Below are positions 18,393 through 27,157 of a DNA stretch of 49,567 bases, piece after piece. The DNA is taken from assembly GCA_008373205.1 (NCBI GenBank), contig RQOS01000056.1:1-49567 (forward strand). The letters run 5' to 3'. Origin of the DNA: SAR202 cluster bacterium (lineage in GTDB: Bacteria > Chloroflexota > Dehalococcoidia > Lucifugimonadales > Lucifugimonadaceae). The notes under the pieces are model-generated. The model saw nothing but the letters and a program-made list of their open reading frames with translations, was not told the DNA's origin and searched no databases. The translations under genes and the position numbers were made by a program. Numbering within the stretch: position 1 is the stretch's first letter; each line of letters opens with the position of its first letter.

Positions 18393-19152
18393 TTGAATTT
18401 CCTGCTTTATTTTCATTAAATTTGTAACCCACATTCCATATTGTTTCTATGAAATTGTTTTTATGATCTTCAATTTTTCTTCTTAATCTTCTTACGTGAA
18501 CATCAACTGTTCTAGTACCTCCGTAATAATCATAATCCCAAATATTTTTCAATAAATTTTCTCGAGAAAAAACTCTTCCTGGATTAGTTGCTAAAACTTT
18601 CAGGAGTTCCAATTCTTTGAAAGTTAAATCTATTTTTTTGTTTTCTAGAGTGACTAAATATTTTTCTGTATCTATAACTAAATTTTCAAATTTTATTATC
18701 TTCTCATTATTTGTTGAGCTATTAATGTTGCCATTAGAAATACTTTTAGCAATTTGAATTCTCATTGACAAATCATTGTTATTAGTTGGAAGAGTAATTA
18801 TTTGTATGTTTTTGTTAATATTTGAAAGATATTTTTCGTAAGTTGAAAAATTTTCTATAGAAATAATTTTAGATACTTTTGAATTCAATAATTCTTGATA
18901 ATTTTCTGAAAATATTTGGGGGAGATTAATGATTGTTAGCTTATTATCAAGAGAAATATTTATCTCTTCTTCATTTGGAGACTTTAATAAAGGATGAGAT
19001 TCAGCTTTTGTCGTGGCCAAAACTTCGTCTCCATTAAATCTAAAGTCTTTTACTAAATAAACATTTGATGAATGAAAATTTGCATCTAGTAAATTTACTA
19101 GATGGTCTTCTGATCTAAAATTAAAACCTAATAAAAATATATCTTCGAACAT
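18385..19152 (-). CDS. OmpR/PhoB-family orphan response regulator, GlnR-like
   Basis: DNA-binding transcription factor of 255 residues. The C-terminal winged helix (about 152-246) is clear: LTFKELELLKVLATNPGRVFSRENLLKNIW, then GGTRTVDVHVRRLRRKIE and WNVGYKF. The N-terminal half has receiver-like hydrophobic strands, but where a phosphoacceptor Asp is expected it reads TIINLPQI (Asn76), and the Lys before strand 5 is not evident; the domain looks phosphorylation-independent. No histidine kinase gene is adjacent. Actinobacterial GlnR has this same architecture and controls glnA. Position directly before glnA, with overlapping stop and start, supports a nitrogen-regulator role, but that role is inferred. 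Confidence 0.8.
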   Translation of the reverse strand: MFEDIFLLGFNFRSEDHLVNLLDANFHSSNVYLVKDFRFNGDEVLATTKAESHPLLKSPNEEEINISLDNKLTIINLPQIFSENYQELLNSKVSKIISIENFSTYEKYLSNINKNIQIITLPTNNNDLSMRIQIAKSISNGNINSSTNNEKIIKFENLVIDTEKYLVTLENKKIDLTFKELELLKVLATNPGRVFSRENLLKNIWDYDYYGGTRTVDVHVRRLRRKIEDHKNNFIETIWNVGYKFNENKAGNSNE

Positions 19153-19182
19153 AAATTTTGGGAATCAACTCATTTGTTTAAG

Positions 19183-19211
19183 ATCAATTCTACTACGAAA
19201 AATCAATTCTA
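19183..19211. promoter_or_regulatory. Direct repeats ATCAATTCTA, 19-bp period, upstream of the GlnR-like gene
   Basis: ATCAATTCTA occurs at 19183-19192 and 19202-19211, in the same orientation and about two helical turns apart, 30-60 bases upstream of the regulator ATG. OmpR-family regulators typically bind direct repeats, so this may be an autoregulatory operator. The repeats are seen; binding is inference. No strong promoter for the regulator itself was recognised here. Confidence 0.45.
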
Positions 19212-19256
19212 TAAATTAAAAAAACTAAAAATAGTTGCAAAATTAACAATTTTTCG

Positions 19257-19286
19257 TTGACGTTATGATAAGAAAATTCGTATACT
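19257..19286 (+). promoter_or_regulatory. Sigma70-type promoter of the ribosomal superoperon
   Basis: TTGACG, an 18-base spacer, then TATACT: five of six consensus bases in each hexamer. Transcription would start near 19293 and leave a leader of about 80 bases before rpsL. This is the best promoter match found in the window and is correctly placed for the large str-S10-spc-alpha cluster. Confidence 0.75.
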
Positions 19287-19306
19287 AGTAGTTTGTGACA
19301 ACAATT

Positions 19307-19341
19307 AGCTTTTGATAAACATATTTTTTATCGGGGAAGCT
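19307..19341 (+). promoter_or_regulatory. Leader hairpin upstream of rpsL
   Basis: AGCTTTTGATAAA and TTTATCGGGGAAGCT can pair: AGCTT with AAGCT, GATAAA with TTTATC, with U-G wobbles and two extra G between them. The stem lies entirely inside the predicted leader mRNA and ends 31 bases before the rpsL ATG. No U-run follows, so it is not a terminator; a regulatory or stabilising element is possible. Confidence 0.45.
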
Positions 19342-19372
19342 ATGTATTGATAACTTATTAGGAATTTAAATA

Positions 19373-19795
19373 ATGCCAACAGTAAATCAGTTAATTAAGA
19401 AACCTAGATCTTCAGGTCGGAAGAAAGCTAAATCTCCGGCTTTGAGGTTTAGATATAATTCATTAACTAAAAAAATGACAAACGATTCTCAGGGAAGCCC
19501 TCAAAAAAGAGGAGTTTGCTTGCAAGTTAGAACGGTAACACCGAAAAAACCTAACTCAGCTCTTAGAAAAGTTGCAAGAGTAAAATTGACAAATGGTATG
19601 GAAGTAACAGCATATATACCTGGAGAAGGTCATAATCTTCAAGAACACTCGGTTGTTCTAATTAGAGGTGGTAGAGTTCGAGACTTGCCTGGAGTCAGAT
19701 ATCACATTATTCGAGGTGCTCTCGATACATCTGGTGTTGAAGGAAGAAAAAGAGGAAGAAGTAAATACGGTGCAATTAAAGAAGGTAATGGATAA
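19373..19795 (+). CDS. rpsL: 30S ribosomal protein S12
   Basis: Decoding-centre protein of the small subunit. The 140 residues include a central insertion of about 15 residues relative to the E. coli protein (around [18 protein letters not shown], before SPQKRGVC). Conserved decoding loops are [12 protein letters not shown] (Lys58 equals E. coli Lys43) and [13 protein letters not shown]. In the second loop Arg103 replaces the usual Lys88. AGGA lies upstream of the ATG. It is the first gene of the superoperon, and its stop overlaps the rpsG start (TAATG). Confidence 0.98.
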   Translation: MPTVNQLIKKPRSSGRKKAKSPALRFRYNSLTKKMTNDSQGSPQKRGVCLQVRTVTPKKPNSALRKVARVKLTNGMEVTAYIPGEGHNLQEHSVVLIRGGRVRDLPGVRYHIIRGALDTSGVEGRKRGRSKYGAIKEGNG

Positions 19796-20265
19796 TGTCT
19801 AGAAGAAGAAAATCTATAGTCAGAAAAATTAATCCAGATCCAAAATATGGAAGTATTGAACTTTCTAAATTTATTAACAGATTAATGATCGGTGGGAAAA
19901 AATCAGTAGCTAGAAAAGCTGTATATTCAGCTATAGAAAAGCTCGAAAAAGAAGTTAAACGACCAGGGTTAGAGCTTTTTGATGAAGCTATGAAAAATGC
20001 AATGCCAACTCTAGAAGTTAAACCAAGAAGAGTTGGAGGAGCTACCTATCAGGTTCCTGTAGAAATCAGACCAAAAAGAAGAGTTGCCCTAGCACACAGA
20101 TGGGTGGTTGAAGCAGCAAGAGAAAACAAAGGAACAACAATAACAGATGCATTGTTTAATGAATTTATGAATGCTGTTAACAATACTGGAAATGCAATTA
20201 AGAAGAAAGAAGATTCCCACAGAATGGCTGAAGCTAACAGAGCTTTTGCTCATTATAGATGGTAA
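19795..20265 (+). CDS. rpsG: 30S ribosomal protein S7
   Basis: Primary 16S rRNA-binding protein that nucleates assembly of the 30S head. The 156 residues match the usual length. Recognised by MSRRRK at the start, FINRLMIGGKKSVARKAVYSA, AMPTLEVKPRRVGGATYQVPVEI and ENKGTTITDALFNEFMNA, ending in RMAEANRAFAHYRW. It is coupled to rpsL by a one-base overlap of stop and start. In many bacteria S7 represses its own str-operon mRNA; no matching site was identified here. Confidence 0.98.
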   Translation: MSRRRKSIVRKINPDPKYGSIELSKFINRLMIGGKKSVARKAVYSAIEKLEKEVKRPGLELFDEAMKNAMPTLEVKPRRVGGATYQVPVEIRPKRRVALAHRWVVEAARENKGTTITDALFNEFMNAVNNTGNAIKKKEDSHRMAEANRAFAHYRW

Positions 20266-20281
20266 AAACTGAGAGAAAGCA

Positions 20282-22357
20282 ATGGCAGAAGATTTATCCA
20301 AAACAAGAAATATAGGTTTTATAGCTCATATCGATGCAGGTAAAACAACAGTTACAGAAAGAGTTTTGTATTTCACAGGAGAAACTTACAAAATTGGTGA
20401 TATAGACGACGGGACCACTGTAATGGACTTCATGTCTCTCGAAAGAGAAAGAGGAATCACTATTGGTTCTGCTGCAACAAATGCATCATGGGATAATCAT
20501 CAGGTTAATATTATAGACACTCCTGGTCACGTTGATTTTACTGCTGAAGTCCAAAGATCTCTTAGAGTATTAGATGGTGGAGTAGTAGTTTTAGAATCTG
20601 TTTCAGGAGTACAACCACAATCTGAGACTGTTTGGAGACAAGCAAATGATTATGGTGTCCCTAGAATGATATTTGTAAATAAAATGGATAGACTAGGCGC
20701 AGACTTTTATAATGCAGTTCAAACAGTTCATGATCGACTTGGTGCAAATGCAGTACCAATACAAATTCCTATGGGTGCAGAATCAAGTTTCAATGGAATG
20801 ATAGATCTTATTGAACGAAAAGCTTATATTTATGAATCAGAAGATGCAGTGCAGCATAAAATTATTGATGTTCCAGATGAATACAAAGAAGATGTAGAAA
20901 AATATAGAAATGAATTAATTGAAAAAATTGCAGAAACAGATGAAGTCTTGATGGATAAATTTTTTGATGATCAAGAATTATCAGTTGAGGAATTAAAGCT
21001 ATCTTTACGAAAAGCAGTTATTAAATTAGAAATTTTCCCTGTTCTTTGTGGTTCTGCCTTGAGGCACAGGGGTGTACATCCACTTCTTGACGCGGTTATA
21101 GATTATCTGCCCTCACCTATAGACGTTCCTTCAATTAAAGGTACGGATACATCTGATGATTCAAAAATTATTGAAAGAAAGCCGTCGGAAGAAGATCCAT
21201 TTAGTGCATTGGTTTTCAAAGTTGTGACAGATCAACACGTTGGTAGACTAGTTTACTTAAGAATATATTCAGGAACATTAGAATCTGGAGCCAATGTTTA
21301 CAACTCTTCTAACAGATCTAGAGAAAGAGCTGGAAGATTGATGAAAATGCATGCTGATTCTAGGGAAGAAATTAAGCAAGCGAAGGCTGGAGAAATTGTA
21401 GCTGCTATTGGATTAAAAGATGCTATCACTGGTAATACTTTATGTGATCAAGCAAACCCTTTACTATTAGAATCTATAGATTTCCCTGATCCTGTCCTTT
21501 CTGTTGCAGTTGAACCAAAAACTCGTTCAGATCAAGATAAAATGGGAGAATCTCTTGCTAGATTAGTTGGTGAAGATCCTACCCTTCAAACTTGGACAGA
21601 TGAAGAATCTGGGCAAACAGTTTTGGCTGGAATGGGAGAGTTGCATCTTGATGTTATTGTTGAAAGACTCCGAAGAGAGTTTGATGTTGATGCCATTCAA
21701 GGAGCTCCTAAAGTTGCATACAGAGAAACTATAACAGTAGCTTCTGAAAAGCAGGGTAAGTTTATTAGACAATCAGGTGGTAAGGGACAGTACGGAGATT
21801 GTACTTTGAGAATAGAACCCTTGGAACCTGGTTCCGGTATTTTATTTGAGTCAGAAATAACAGGTGCAACACTGCCAACTGAATATTACAAACCTATTGA
21901 ATCTGGTTTTAGAGAAGCTGCGGCTAGTGGTGTAATTGCTGGATATCCTGTAGTTGATGTAAAAGCTGTTCTTACTGATGGTTCTCATCATGATGTGGAC
22001 TCCTCTGAAATGGCTTTCAAGATTGCTGGATCAATGGCTTTCAAATCTGCTATGACTGCTGGATCTCCTTCTCTGCTAGAACCAATCATGAAAATTGATA
22101 TTGTAACACCTGAAGAATTTTTAGGTGACTGTTTAGGAGATTTGAACTCGAGACGTGCTCAAATTCTATCTATGGATCAACAAGCAAATTCACAAGCTAT
22201 TAAGGCTTATGTTCCGCTTGGAGAAACTTTCCAATATGCAACTACATTAAGATCTTTAACAACGGGAAGGGCAAGCTTTTCTATGGAACTAGATCACTAT
22301 GCAAAAGTTCCTAATCATATTGCAACAGAAATTTCTGGTAAAGGAAAGGAAAGCTAA
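20282..22357 (+). CDS. fusA: Translation elongation factor G
   Basis: GTPase that moves tRNAs and mRNA after peptide transfer and helps recycle ribosomes. The 691 residues contain all five domains. G motifs: AHIDAGKTT (G1), RERGITI (switch I), DTPGHVDF (G3) and NKMDR (G4). Later signatures are [14 protein letters not shown] in domain [12 protein letters not shown] in domain IV and [11 protein letters not shown]. It follows rpsG by 16 bases with GAGAAAG as ribosome site. tuf, which often follows fusA, is absent; rpsJ starts at the fusA stop instead (TAATG overlap). Confidence 0.98.
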   Translation: MAEDLSKTRNIGFIAHIDAGKTTVTERVLYFTGETYKIGDIDDGTTVMDFMSLERERGITIGSAATNASWDNHQVNIIDTPGHVDFTAEVQRSLRVLDGGVVVLESVSGVQPQSETVWRQANDYGVPRMIFVNKMDRLGADFYNAVQTVHDRLGANAVPIQIPMGAESSFNGMIDLIERKAYIYESEDAVQHKIIDVPDEYKEDVEKYRNELIEKIAETDEVLMDKFFDDQELSVEELKLSLRKAVIKLEIFPVLCGSALRHRGVHPLLDAVIDYLPSPIDVPSIKGTDTSDDSKIIERKPSEEDPFSALVFKVVTDQHVGRLVYLRIYSGTLESGANVYNSSNRSRERAGRLMKMHADSREEIKQAKAGEIVAAIGLKDAITGNTLCDQANPLLLESIDFPDPVLSVAVEPKTRSDQDKMGESLARLVGEDPTLQTWTDEESGQTVLAGMGELHLDVIVERLRREFDVDAIQGAPKVAYRETITVASEKQGKFIRQSGGKGQYGDCTLRIEPLEPGSGILFESEITGATLPTEYYKPIESGFREAAASGVIAGYPVVDVKAVLTDGSHHDVDSSEMAFKIAGSMAFKSAMTAGSPSLLEPIMKIDIVTPEEFLGDCLGDLNSRRAQILSMDQQANSQAIKAYVPLGETFQYATTLRSLTTGRASFSMELDHYAKVPNHIATEISGKGKES

Positions 22358-22668
22358 TGCCACCAACCCAAAAAATGAGAATAATTTTAAAGTCTTTCGA
22401 TCATAGAGTTCTAGATGTGTCTGCACAACAAATATTAGAAACTGCTGAAAGAACAGGCGCAAAAGTTGCAGGGCCCGTTCCTATGCCAACTACTAAAAGA
22501 ATGTTTACGGTAATTAGATCTCCTCATGTAAACAAAGATTCACGAGAATATTTTGAATTAAGAACTCATAAAAGACTAATAGATATTCTAGAACCCTCTT
22601 CAAAAACAATCGACTCTCTTACAAGCTTGAGTGTCCCATCTGGAGTAGATATAGCGATAAAGCTCTAG
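22357..22668 (+). CDS. rpsJ: 30S ribosomal protein S10
   Basis: 30S head protein, also the NusE partner of NusB in antitermination. The 103 residues are of usual size; [53 protein letters not shown] are diagnostic, though quoted here only in part for each stretch. It is coupled to fusA by a one-base overlap, joining the str and S10 operons without a break. The start adds a short MPPTQK before the usual first strand. Confidence 0.97.
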   Translation: MPPTQKMRIILKSFDHRVLDVSAQQILETAERTGAKVAGPVPMPTTKRMFTVIRSPHVNKDSREYFELRTHKRLIDILEPSSKTIDSLTSLSVPSGVDIAIKL

Positions 22669-22683
22669 TAACTAAAGGAAATT

Positions 22684-23301
22684 ATGTCAATTAAAGGAAT
22701 AATAGGAAAAAAATTAGGTATGTCCACCATTTATAGTGAAAATGGTGAAGCTATACCTGTAACTGTTATCAAAGCAGGTCCTTGTACCGTGACTCAAGTT
22801 AAAACAGAGAACAAAGATGGTTATAATTCAGTTCAAATTGGATTTTCTGAAGCTAAAAGTTTGAATGCTCCTCAAAAAGGACATCAAGAGAGATCTGGAG
22901 GAAAATTTTCAATATTACAAGAATTTGAAATTGATGATTCCGCTGAAATTGAAGTTGGTCAGGAAATTTCCACTGAAATTTTTTCAGAAATAAAAAAAGT
23001 TAAAGTTAGCGGAACCAGTAAAGGTAGAGGTTTTGCAGGTGGAGTAAGAAGATATGGGTTCAAAGGCGGACCTAAAACCCATGGACAATCAGATCGTCAT
23101 AGAGCTGTTGGATCAATTGGAGCAGGTTCATCTCCAGGTAGAGTATGGCCAGGAACTAGAATGCCTGGACATTTTGGAAATGCAAAAACAACAGTAAAAG
23201 GATTGAGATTAGTAAAGGTAGATTCTACAAATAATATTTTATTGATTAAGGGTGCAATTCCTGGATTCAATGGATCAACTGTAAGAGTAGAAGCTCAATA
23301 A
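22684..23301 (+). CDS. rplC: 50S ribosomal protein L3
   Basis: Early-assembly 50S protein whose central loop reaches towards the peptidyl transferase centre. The 205 residues are normal. Motifs: GIIGKKLGMSTIYSENGEAIPVT at the N-terminus, GTSKGRGFAGGVRRYGFKGG and SIGAGSSPGRVWPGTRMPGHFG. It starts 15 bases after rpsJ, with AAAGGAA before the ATG. rplD follows after 11 bases. Confidence 0.97.
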   Translation: MSIKGIIGKKLGMSTIYSENGEAIPVTVIKAGPCTVTQVKTENKDGYNSVQIGFSEAKSLNAPQKGHQERSGGKFSILQEFEIDDSAEIEVGQEISTEIFSEIKKVKVSGTSKGRGFAGGVRRYGFKGGPKTHGQSDRHRAVGSIGAGSSPGRVWPGTRMPGHFGNAKTTVKGLRLVKVDSTNNILLIKGAIPGFNGSTVRVEAQ

Positions 23302-23312
23302 AGGTTAAGACT

Positions 23313-24068
23313 TTGGAAATAAATATAAAAAATAAATCAGGAAATTCAACCAAAAATCTAACACTTGATCCATCAGTGTGGAATTTGGAATTAAATGAGG
23401 ATCTTTTACATCAATCAATCTATGTTTATTTGGCTAACCAACGGCAGTGGACAAAATCTACAAAAACTCGATCAAATGTAAAGTATGCAAATCAGAAGCT
23501 TAGGCCTCAAAAAGGATCAGGAAGAGCTAGAGTTGGTTCCAGAAGATCTCCTCTAATGGTTGGAGGTGGTGTAGCTCATGGACCACTACCAAAAAATATT
23601 AGAAAGTCTTTAAATAAGAAAATGAAAATTAAAGCTTTGAAAATAGCACTTTCTGCTAAATTTAATGACAAAGAACTGAATGTTATTGATCAATCACCAA
23701 TTAAAGATAACCCTTCTACAAAAATTATCAATGATTACATTAAAAGTTTAGACCTAAAAGGGTCTATTTTATTTGTAACTCCTGATAACGATAAGGTGCT
23801 GATAAAATCTTGTGAAAATATAAATAATGTTGAGGTAATTGAAGCATCTTCACTGAATGCTTACGCATTGATTAGGCCAAAAAATTTAGTTATATCAGTT
23901 GATGCAGTTGAAAAAATACATGATTTGTGGGGAGAGCCGGATTTCAAAACTGTTTCTAAATCTGCTACTCCAGCTAAGAAAGCAACTTCAGCGAAAAAAA
24001 CAACTAAAGCTAAAACAACTAAAGCTAAAACAACTGCAAAAAAGAAGGTAGTAAAAAAAGATGATTAA
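23313..24068 (+). CDS. rplD: 50S ribosomal protein L4 with Lys/Ala/Thr-rich C-terminal tail
   Basis: Binds 23S rRNA domain I and lines the exit tunnel. Core motifs: LNEDLLHQSIYVYLANQRQ, TRSNVKYANQKLRPQKGSGRARVGS and GGGVAHGP. The start is TTG, as no ATG is suitably placed. At 251 residues it is about 40 longer than usual because of a tail beginning SATPAKKATSAKKTTKAK, histone-H1-like in composition and partly encoded by a 15-base tandem repeat. E. coli L4 also represses its own operon; nothing here shows whether that applies. It overlaps rplW by 8 bases. Confidence 0.95.
   Translation: MEINIKNKSGNSTKNLTLDPSVWNLELNEDLLHQSIYVYLANQRQWTKSTKTRSNVKYANQKLRPQKGSGRARVGSRRSPLMVGGGVAHGPLPKNIRKSLNKKMKIKALKIALSAKFNDKELNVIDQSPIKDNPSTKIINDYIKSLDLKGSILFVTPDNDKVLIKSCENINNVEVIEASSLNAYALIRPKNLVISVDAVEKIHDLWGEPDFKTVSKSATPAKKATSAKKTTKAKTTKAKTTAKKKVVKKDD
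24001..24030 (+). repeat. 15-bp tandem repeat within the rplD tail
   Basis: CAACTAAAGCTAAAA occurs twice without interruption inside the coding sequence and continues with CAACT. It encodes repeated Thr-Lys-Ala-Lys-Thr units. The in-frame period of five codons means slippage could lengthen or shorten the tail without a frameshift. Confidence 0.85.
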
Positions 24069-24345
24069 TGAAGAAATACTACTAAGTCCTATAATAACTG
24101 AGAAATCCTCTATGCTTCAAGAGAGCAATAAATATGTGTTTAAGGTTCATTTGGGCTCAAATAAAATAGAAATAAAAAGAGCAGTCGAAGAAATATTTGA
24201 CGTTGTGGTCGAAAACGTGAATGTTATGAAAGTAAAAGGTAAAAATAAAATGTATGGAAGAAATAAAACTCTTACTCCATCATGGAAAAAAGCTGTAGTT
24301 ACCCTTAAATTGGGAGATTCTATAAGCTTATACGAAGGAGCATAA
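24061..24345 (+). CDS. rplW: 50S ribosomal protein L23
   Basis: Sits at the polypeptide exit and docks trigger factor and SRP. The 94 residues fit the family. Signatures are LLSPIITEKSSML, NKYVFKVHLGSNKIEIKRAVE and VNVMKVKGKNK. The ATG overlaps the last eight bases of rplD, in a different frame, giving translational coupling. rplB starts four bases after its stop. Confidence 0.95.
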   Translation: MINEEILLSPIITEKSSMLQESNKYVFKVHLGSNKIEIKRAVEEIFDVVVENVNVMKVKGKNKMYGRNKTLTPSWKKAVVTLKLGDSISLYEGA

Positions 24346-24349
24346 CTAA

Positions 24350-25177
24350 ATGGGAATTAAGAAAAGTAAACCTACAACTGCTGGAAGAAGAGACTCTGCG
24401 GTAGACGATTTTGCTGATATAACAACTCACGAACCCTTTAAGCCTTTATTAGCGCCTCTTACAAAAAAAGGCGGAAGAAATAATAAAGGTAGAATAACTG
24501 TTAGGCACAGAGGTGGCGGTCACAAAAGAAGATATCGAATGTTAGATTTTATTCGATCTAAAGAAGGTAAAGCTATAGTTGAAACAATTGAGTATGATCC
24601 TAATAGATCCTCAAGAATATCATTAGTAAGATTCGAAGATGGTACCAAGAAGTATATTCTTACTCCAAATAATGTGAAATTAGGAGATGTTATTGAAACT
24701 GGTGAATCAGTATCAAACACACTCGGAAATACAAAACCTTTAGGATCATTGCAAACAGGAACTTTAATCCATAATGTTGAGCTATCTCCAGGTAAAGGCG
24801 GTGTGATGGTAAAGTCTGCAGGTACTGCTGCTCAGGTTATGGCTCATGAAAGTGGATATACATTAATTAGACTACCGTCTGGAGAAATGAGAAGGATTCT
24901 AAGTAAATGTAATGCTACTATTGGTCAAGTTTCTAATCCAGATAATAAAAATAAAAAATTAGGAAGAGCTGGAACTTCTAGACGTTTAGGGAGAAGACCT
25001 TCTGTAAGAGGATCTGCGATGTCACCTAATGCTCATCCACATGGTGGTGGAGAAGGAAGAGCAGGTGTCGGTATGGCTCACCCTAAAACACCTTGGGGTA
25101 AACCTGCTTTAGGAAAAAGAACTAGAAGAAATAAAAAAACAGATAAGATGATATTAAGAAAAAGGTACGAGAAGTAA
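24350..25177 (+). CDS. rplB: 50S ribosomal protein L2
   Basis: Core 50S protein needed for subunit association and peptidyl transferase activity. The 275 residues are typical. Diagnostic stretches: [63 protein letters not shown] and the C-terminal [18 protein letters not shown] containing the conserved His (E. coli His229). It lies between rplW and rpsS with gaps of 4-5 bases. Confidence 0.98.
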   Translation: MGIKKSKPTTAGRRDSAVDDFADITTHEPFKPLLAPLTKKGGRNNKGRITVRHRGGGHKRRYRMLDFIRSKEGKAIVETIEYDPNRSSRISLVRFEDGTKKYILTPNNVKLGDVIETGESVSNTLGNTKPLGSLQTGTLIHNVELSPGKGGVMVKSAGTAAQVMAHESGYTLIRLPSGEMRRILSKCNATIGQVSNPDNKNKKLGRAGTSRRLGRRPSVRGSAMSPNAHPHGGGEGRAGVGMAHPKTPWGKPALGKRTRRNKKTDKMILRKRYEK

Positions 25178-25181
25178 ATAC

Positions 25182-25445
25182 ATGTCAAGATCTATAAAAA
25201 AGGGTCCTTATGTTGACCCAAAATTAATGAAAAAAGTAATGAAGATTAAAGAATCTGGTAGTAGAGAAGTAATTAAAACTTGGTCTAGATCTTCAATGAT
25301 AATGCCAGAAATGGTTGGAGTAACCTTCGGTGTACATGATGGAAGAAAATTTGTTCCAGTTTTAGTTAGTGAAAATATGGTAGGTCATAGATTAGGAGAA
25401 TTTTCTCCTACAAGATCATTTAGAGGTCATTCAAGAGGTAGCTAA
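25182..25445 (+). CDS. rpsS: 30S ribosomal protein S19
   Basis: 30S head protein that forms a complex with S13 near the A-site. The 87 residues are slightly under the usual 90-93. Recognised from [35 protein letters not shown] and [16 protein letters not shown]. Its stop and the rplV start overlap by one base (TAATG). Confidence 0.97.
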   Translation: MSRSIKKGPYVDPKLMKKVMKIKESGSREVIKTWSRSSMIMPEMVGVTFGVHDGRKFVPVLVSENMVGHRLGEFSPTRSFRGHSRGS

Positions 25446-25780
25446 TGGCAAAAGCATATAACAAAAATATTGGCTATTCGGCCTACAAAATGAGAAGGAT
25501 TATAGATCTTATTAGGTCTAAATCTGTAAATGATGCAAGGTTGCAATTAAGCATGTTGGGAACACCAGCAGCAAAAGAAATATTGAAAATATTAAATTCC
25601 GCTATTGCTAATGCAAGCAATAATGAATCAATTTCAGAAGAGGAATTATATGTTACAAAGATTTTTGCAGATAATGGTCCAAGATTAAAGAGATTTAAAC
25701 CTAAAGCAAGAGGTAGAGCTGGGGCTTTTGACAGGCCATCATCTCACTTAACTATAGAAGTAACTACGGGAGAATTATAA
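25445..25780 (+). CDS. rplV: 50S ribosomal protein L22
   Basis: Binds all six 23S domains; its hairpin lines the exit tunnel and is a macrolide-resistance locus. The 111 residues match. Motifs: [36 protein letters not shown] and the hairpin with [17 protein letters not shown]. No insertion or deletion is seen in the hairpin. It is coupled to rpsS and followed by rpsC after two bases. Confidence 0.96.
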   Translation: MAKAYNKNIGYSAYKMRRIIDLIRSKSVNDARLQLSMLGTPAAKEILKILNSAIANASNNESISEEELYVTKIFADNGPRLKRFKPKARGRAGAFDRPSSHLTIEVTTGEL

Positions 25781-25782
25781 AA

Positions 25783-26508
25783 ATGGGACAAAAAACTCAT
25801 CCTACAGGATTTAGACTTGGCGGTGTTATTGACTGGCAATCTCAATGGTATGCAAATAATGGAAAAAGTTATTCTTTTCTTCTAAATGAAGATAGGAACA
25901 TTAGAGAAATCATAATGAAAGAGCTAGGAGATAATGGGGCTATATCAAAAATTGAAATCGAGAGAGGATCTCAAGATATTTCGGTTACAGTTTATACGGC
26001 TAGACCTGGAATAATAATTGGGCGTGGAGGTACACGAGTAGAAGAGCTTAAGAATTATCTCGAAGAAAAAACTCAAAATAAAGTTAGGCTTAATATTAAT
26101 GAAATTAGAGTACCTGAACTAGTTGCAAAATTAGTTGGTGAATCTATAGCAGAGCAATTAGAAAGAAGAGTCGCATTCAGAAGAGCTGTAAATACTGCAA
26201 TGCAAAGAACAATGCAAGTTGGAGCATTAGGTATAAAGGTAGTTATTTCTGGAAGACTTGCTGGAGCTGATATTGCAAGAACTGAAAAATATATGCAAGG
26301 AAGGGTACCTCTGCATACATTAAGAGCTGAAATTGATTATGAAATAAGCGAGGCAAATACAACTTATGGAGTTATTGGTATTAAAGTTTGGATATATAAA
26401 GGGGACATAATTCCAACCCCTGAGAATTTATTAGCTATTAAAACTGCTAGAATTGAAAAGTCTGATCAAAATGACGAAAACTTAGAAAATATTCAGGAAA
26501 ATAATTAA
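25783..26508 (+). CDS. rpsC: 30S ribosomal protein S3
   Basis: Part of the mRNA entry channel and helicase centre. The 241 residues comprise an N-terminal KH domain ([31 protein letters not shown]) and a C-terminal domain ([25 protein letters not shown], then [20 protein letters not shown]). A short acidic tail ends the protein. It overlaps rplP by one base. Confidence 0.97.
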   Translation: MGQKTHPTGFRLGGVIDWQSQWYANNGKSYSFLLNEDRNIREIIMKELGDNGAISKIEIERGSQDISVTVYTARPGIIIGRGGTRVEELKNYLEEKTQNKVRLNINEIRVPELVAKLVGESIAEQLERRVAFRRAVNTAMQRTMQVGALGIKVVISGRLAGADIARTEKYMQGRVPLHTLRAEIDYEISEANTTYGVIGIKVWIYKGDIIPTPENLLAIKTARIEKSDQNDENLENIQENN

Positions 26509-26927
26509 TGTTACAACCAAGTAGAACAAAATTTAGAAAACAGCAAAGAGGAAAAATGAGAGGAATGGCTACTCGTGGATCGACACTTTCTTTTGGTGAC
26601 TTTGCTTTGAAGGCTCAAGGGTCTGCTTGGATTTCATCAAGACAGATTGAAGCTGCAAGACGAGCTATAACTGGTCATGTAAAAAGAGGCGGACAAATAT
26701 GGATTAGAGTATTTCCTGATAAGCCTGTGAGTGCAAGACCTGCTGAAACTAGAATGGGTGGAGGTAAAGGTGCTGTTGACAGATGGGTAGCAGTAGTAAA
26801 AAGAGGAAGAATTCTATTTGAAATTGGAGATGTCCCTGAGGATATTGCAATAGAAGCTTTGAAAAGAGCTGGGCATAAGCTGCCTATTCCAACCAAGATT
26901 ATATCAAGAGAAGAAGTGACATTTTAA
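26508..26927 (+). CDS. rplP: 50S ribosomal protein L16
   Basis: Late-assembly protein near the A-site and 5S rRNA. The 139 residues are typical: [43 protein letters not shown], and [23 protein letters not shown]. It is flanked by one-base stop/start overlaps with rpsC and rpmC, showing tight coupling of stoichiometry. Confidence 0.97.
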   Translation: MLQPSRTKFRKQQRGKMRGMATRGSTLSFGDFALKAQGSAWISSRQIEAARRAITGHVKRGGQIWIRVFPDKPVSARPAETRMGGGKGAVDRWVAVVKRGRILFEIGDVPEDIAIEALKRAGHKLPIPTKIISREEVTF

Positions 26928-27157
26928 TGAATATTGAAGAAATCAGAAAATTGAATGATGAAGAACTTGTTAAGGAGCAAGAAACCTTAATTAGAAACAT
27001 CATGGAAAACAGATTTAAGCATAAATCTATGCAATTAAGTGACACTAGTCAAATTAATAAGCTTAGAAAAGATAAGGCAAAAATCTTAACAGTATTAAAT
27101 GAGAGAAAAATCTTAAAGAGAATCGAACAAGAAGAGAAAGATAACGAGAATGAATAA
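26927..27157 (+). CDS. rpmC: 50S ribosomal protein L29
   Basis: Small helical protein near the tunnel exit. The 76 residues start with [17 protein letters not shown] and include ENRFKHKSMQLSDTSQINKLRKDKAKILTVL, which I recognise in short pieces as the L29 pattern. A charged C-terminal extension ([12 protein letters not shown]) makes it a little longer than the usual 60-70. It overlaps rpsQ by eight bases. Confidence 0.93.
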   Translation: MNIEEIRKLNDEELVKEQETLIRNIMENRFKHKSMQLSDTSQINKLRKDKAKILTVLNERKILKRIEQEEKDNENE

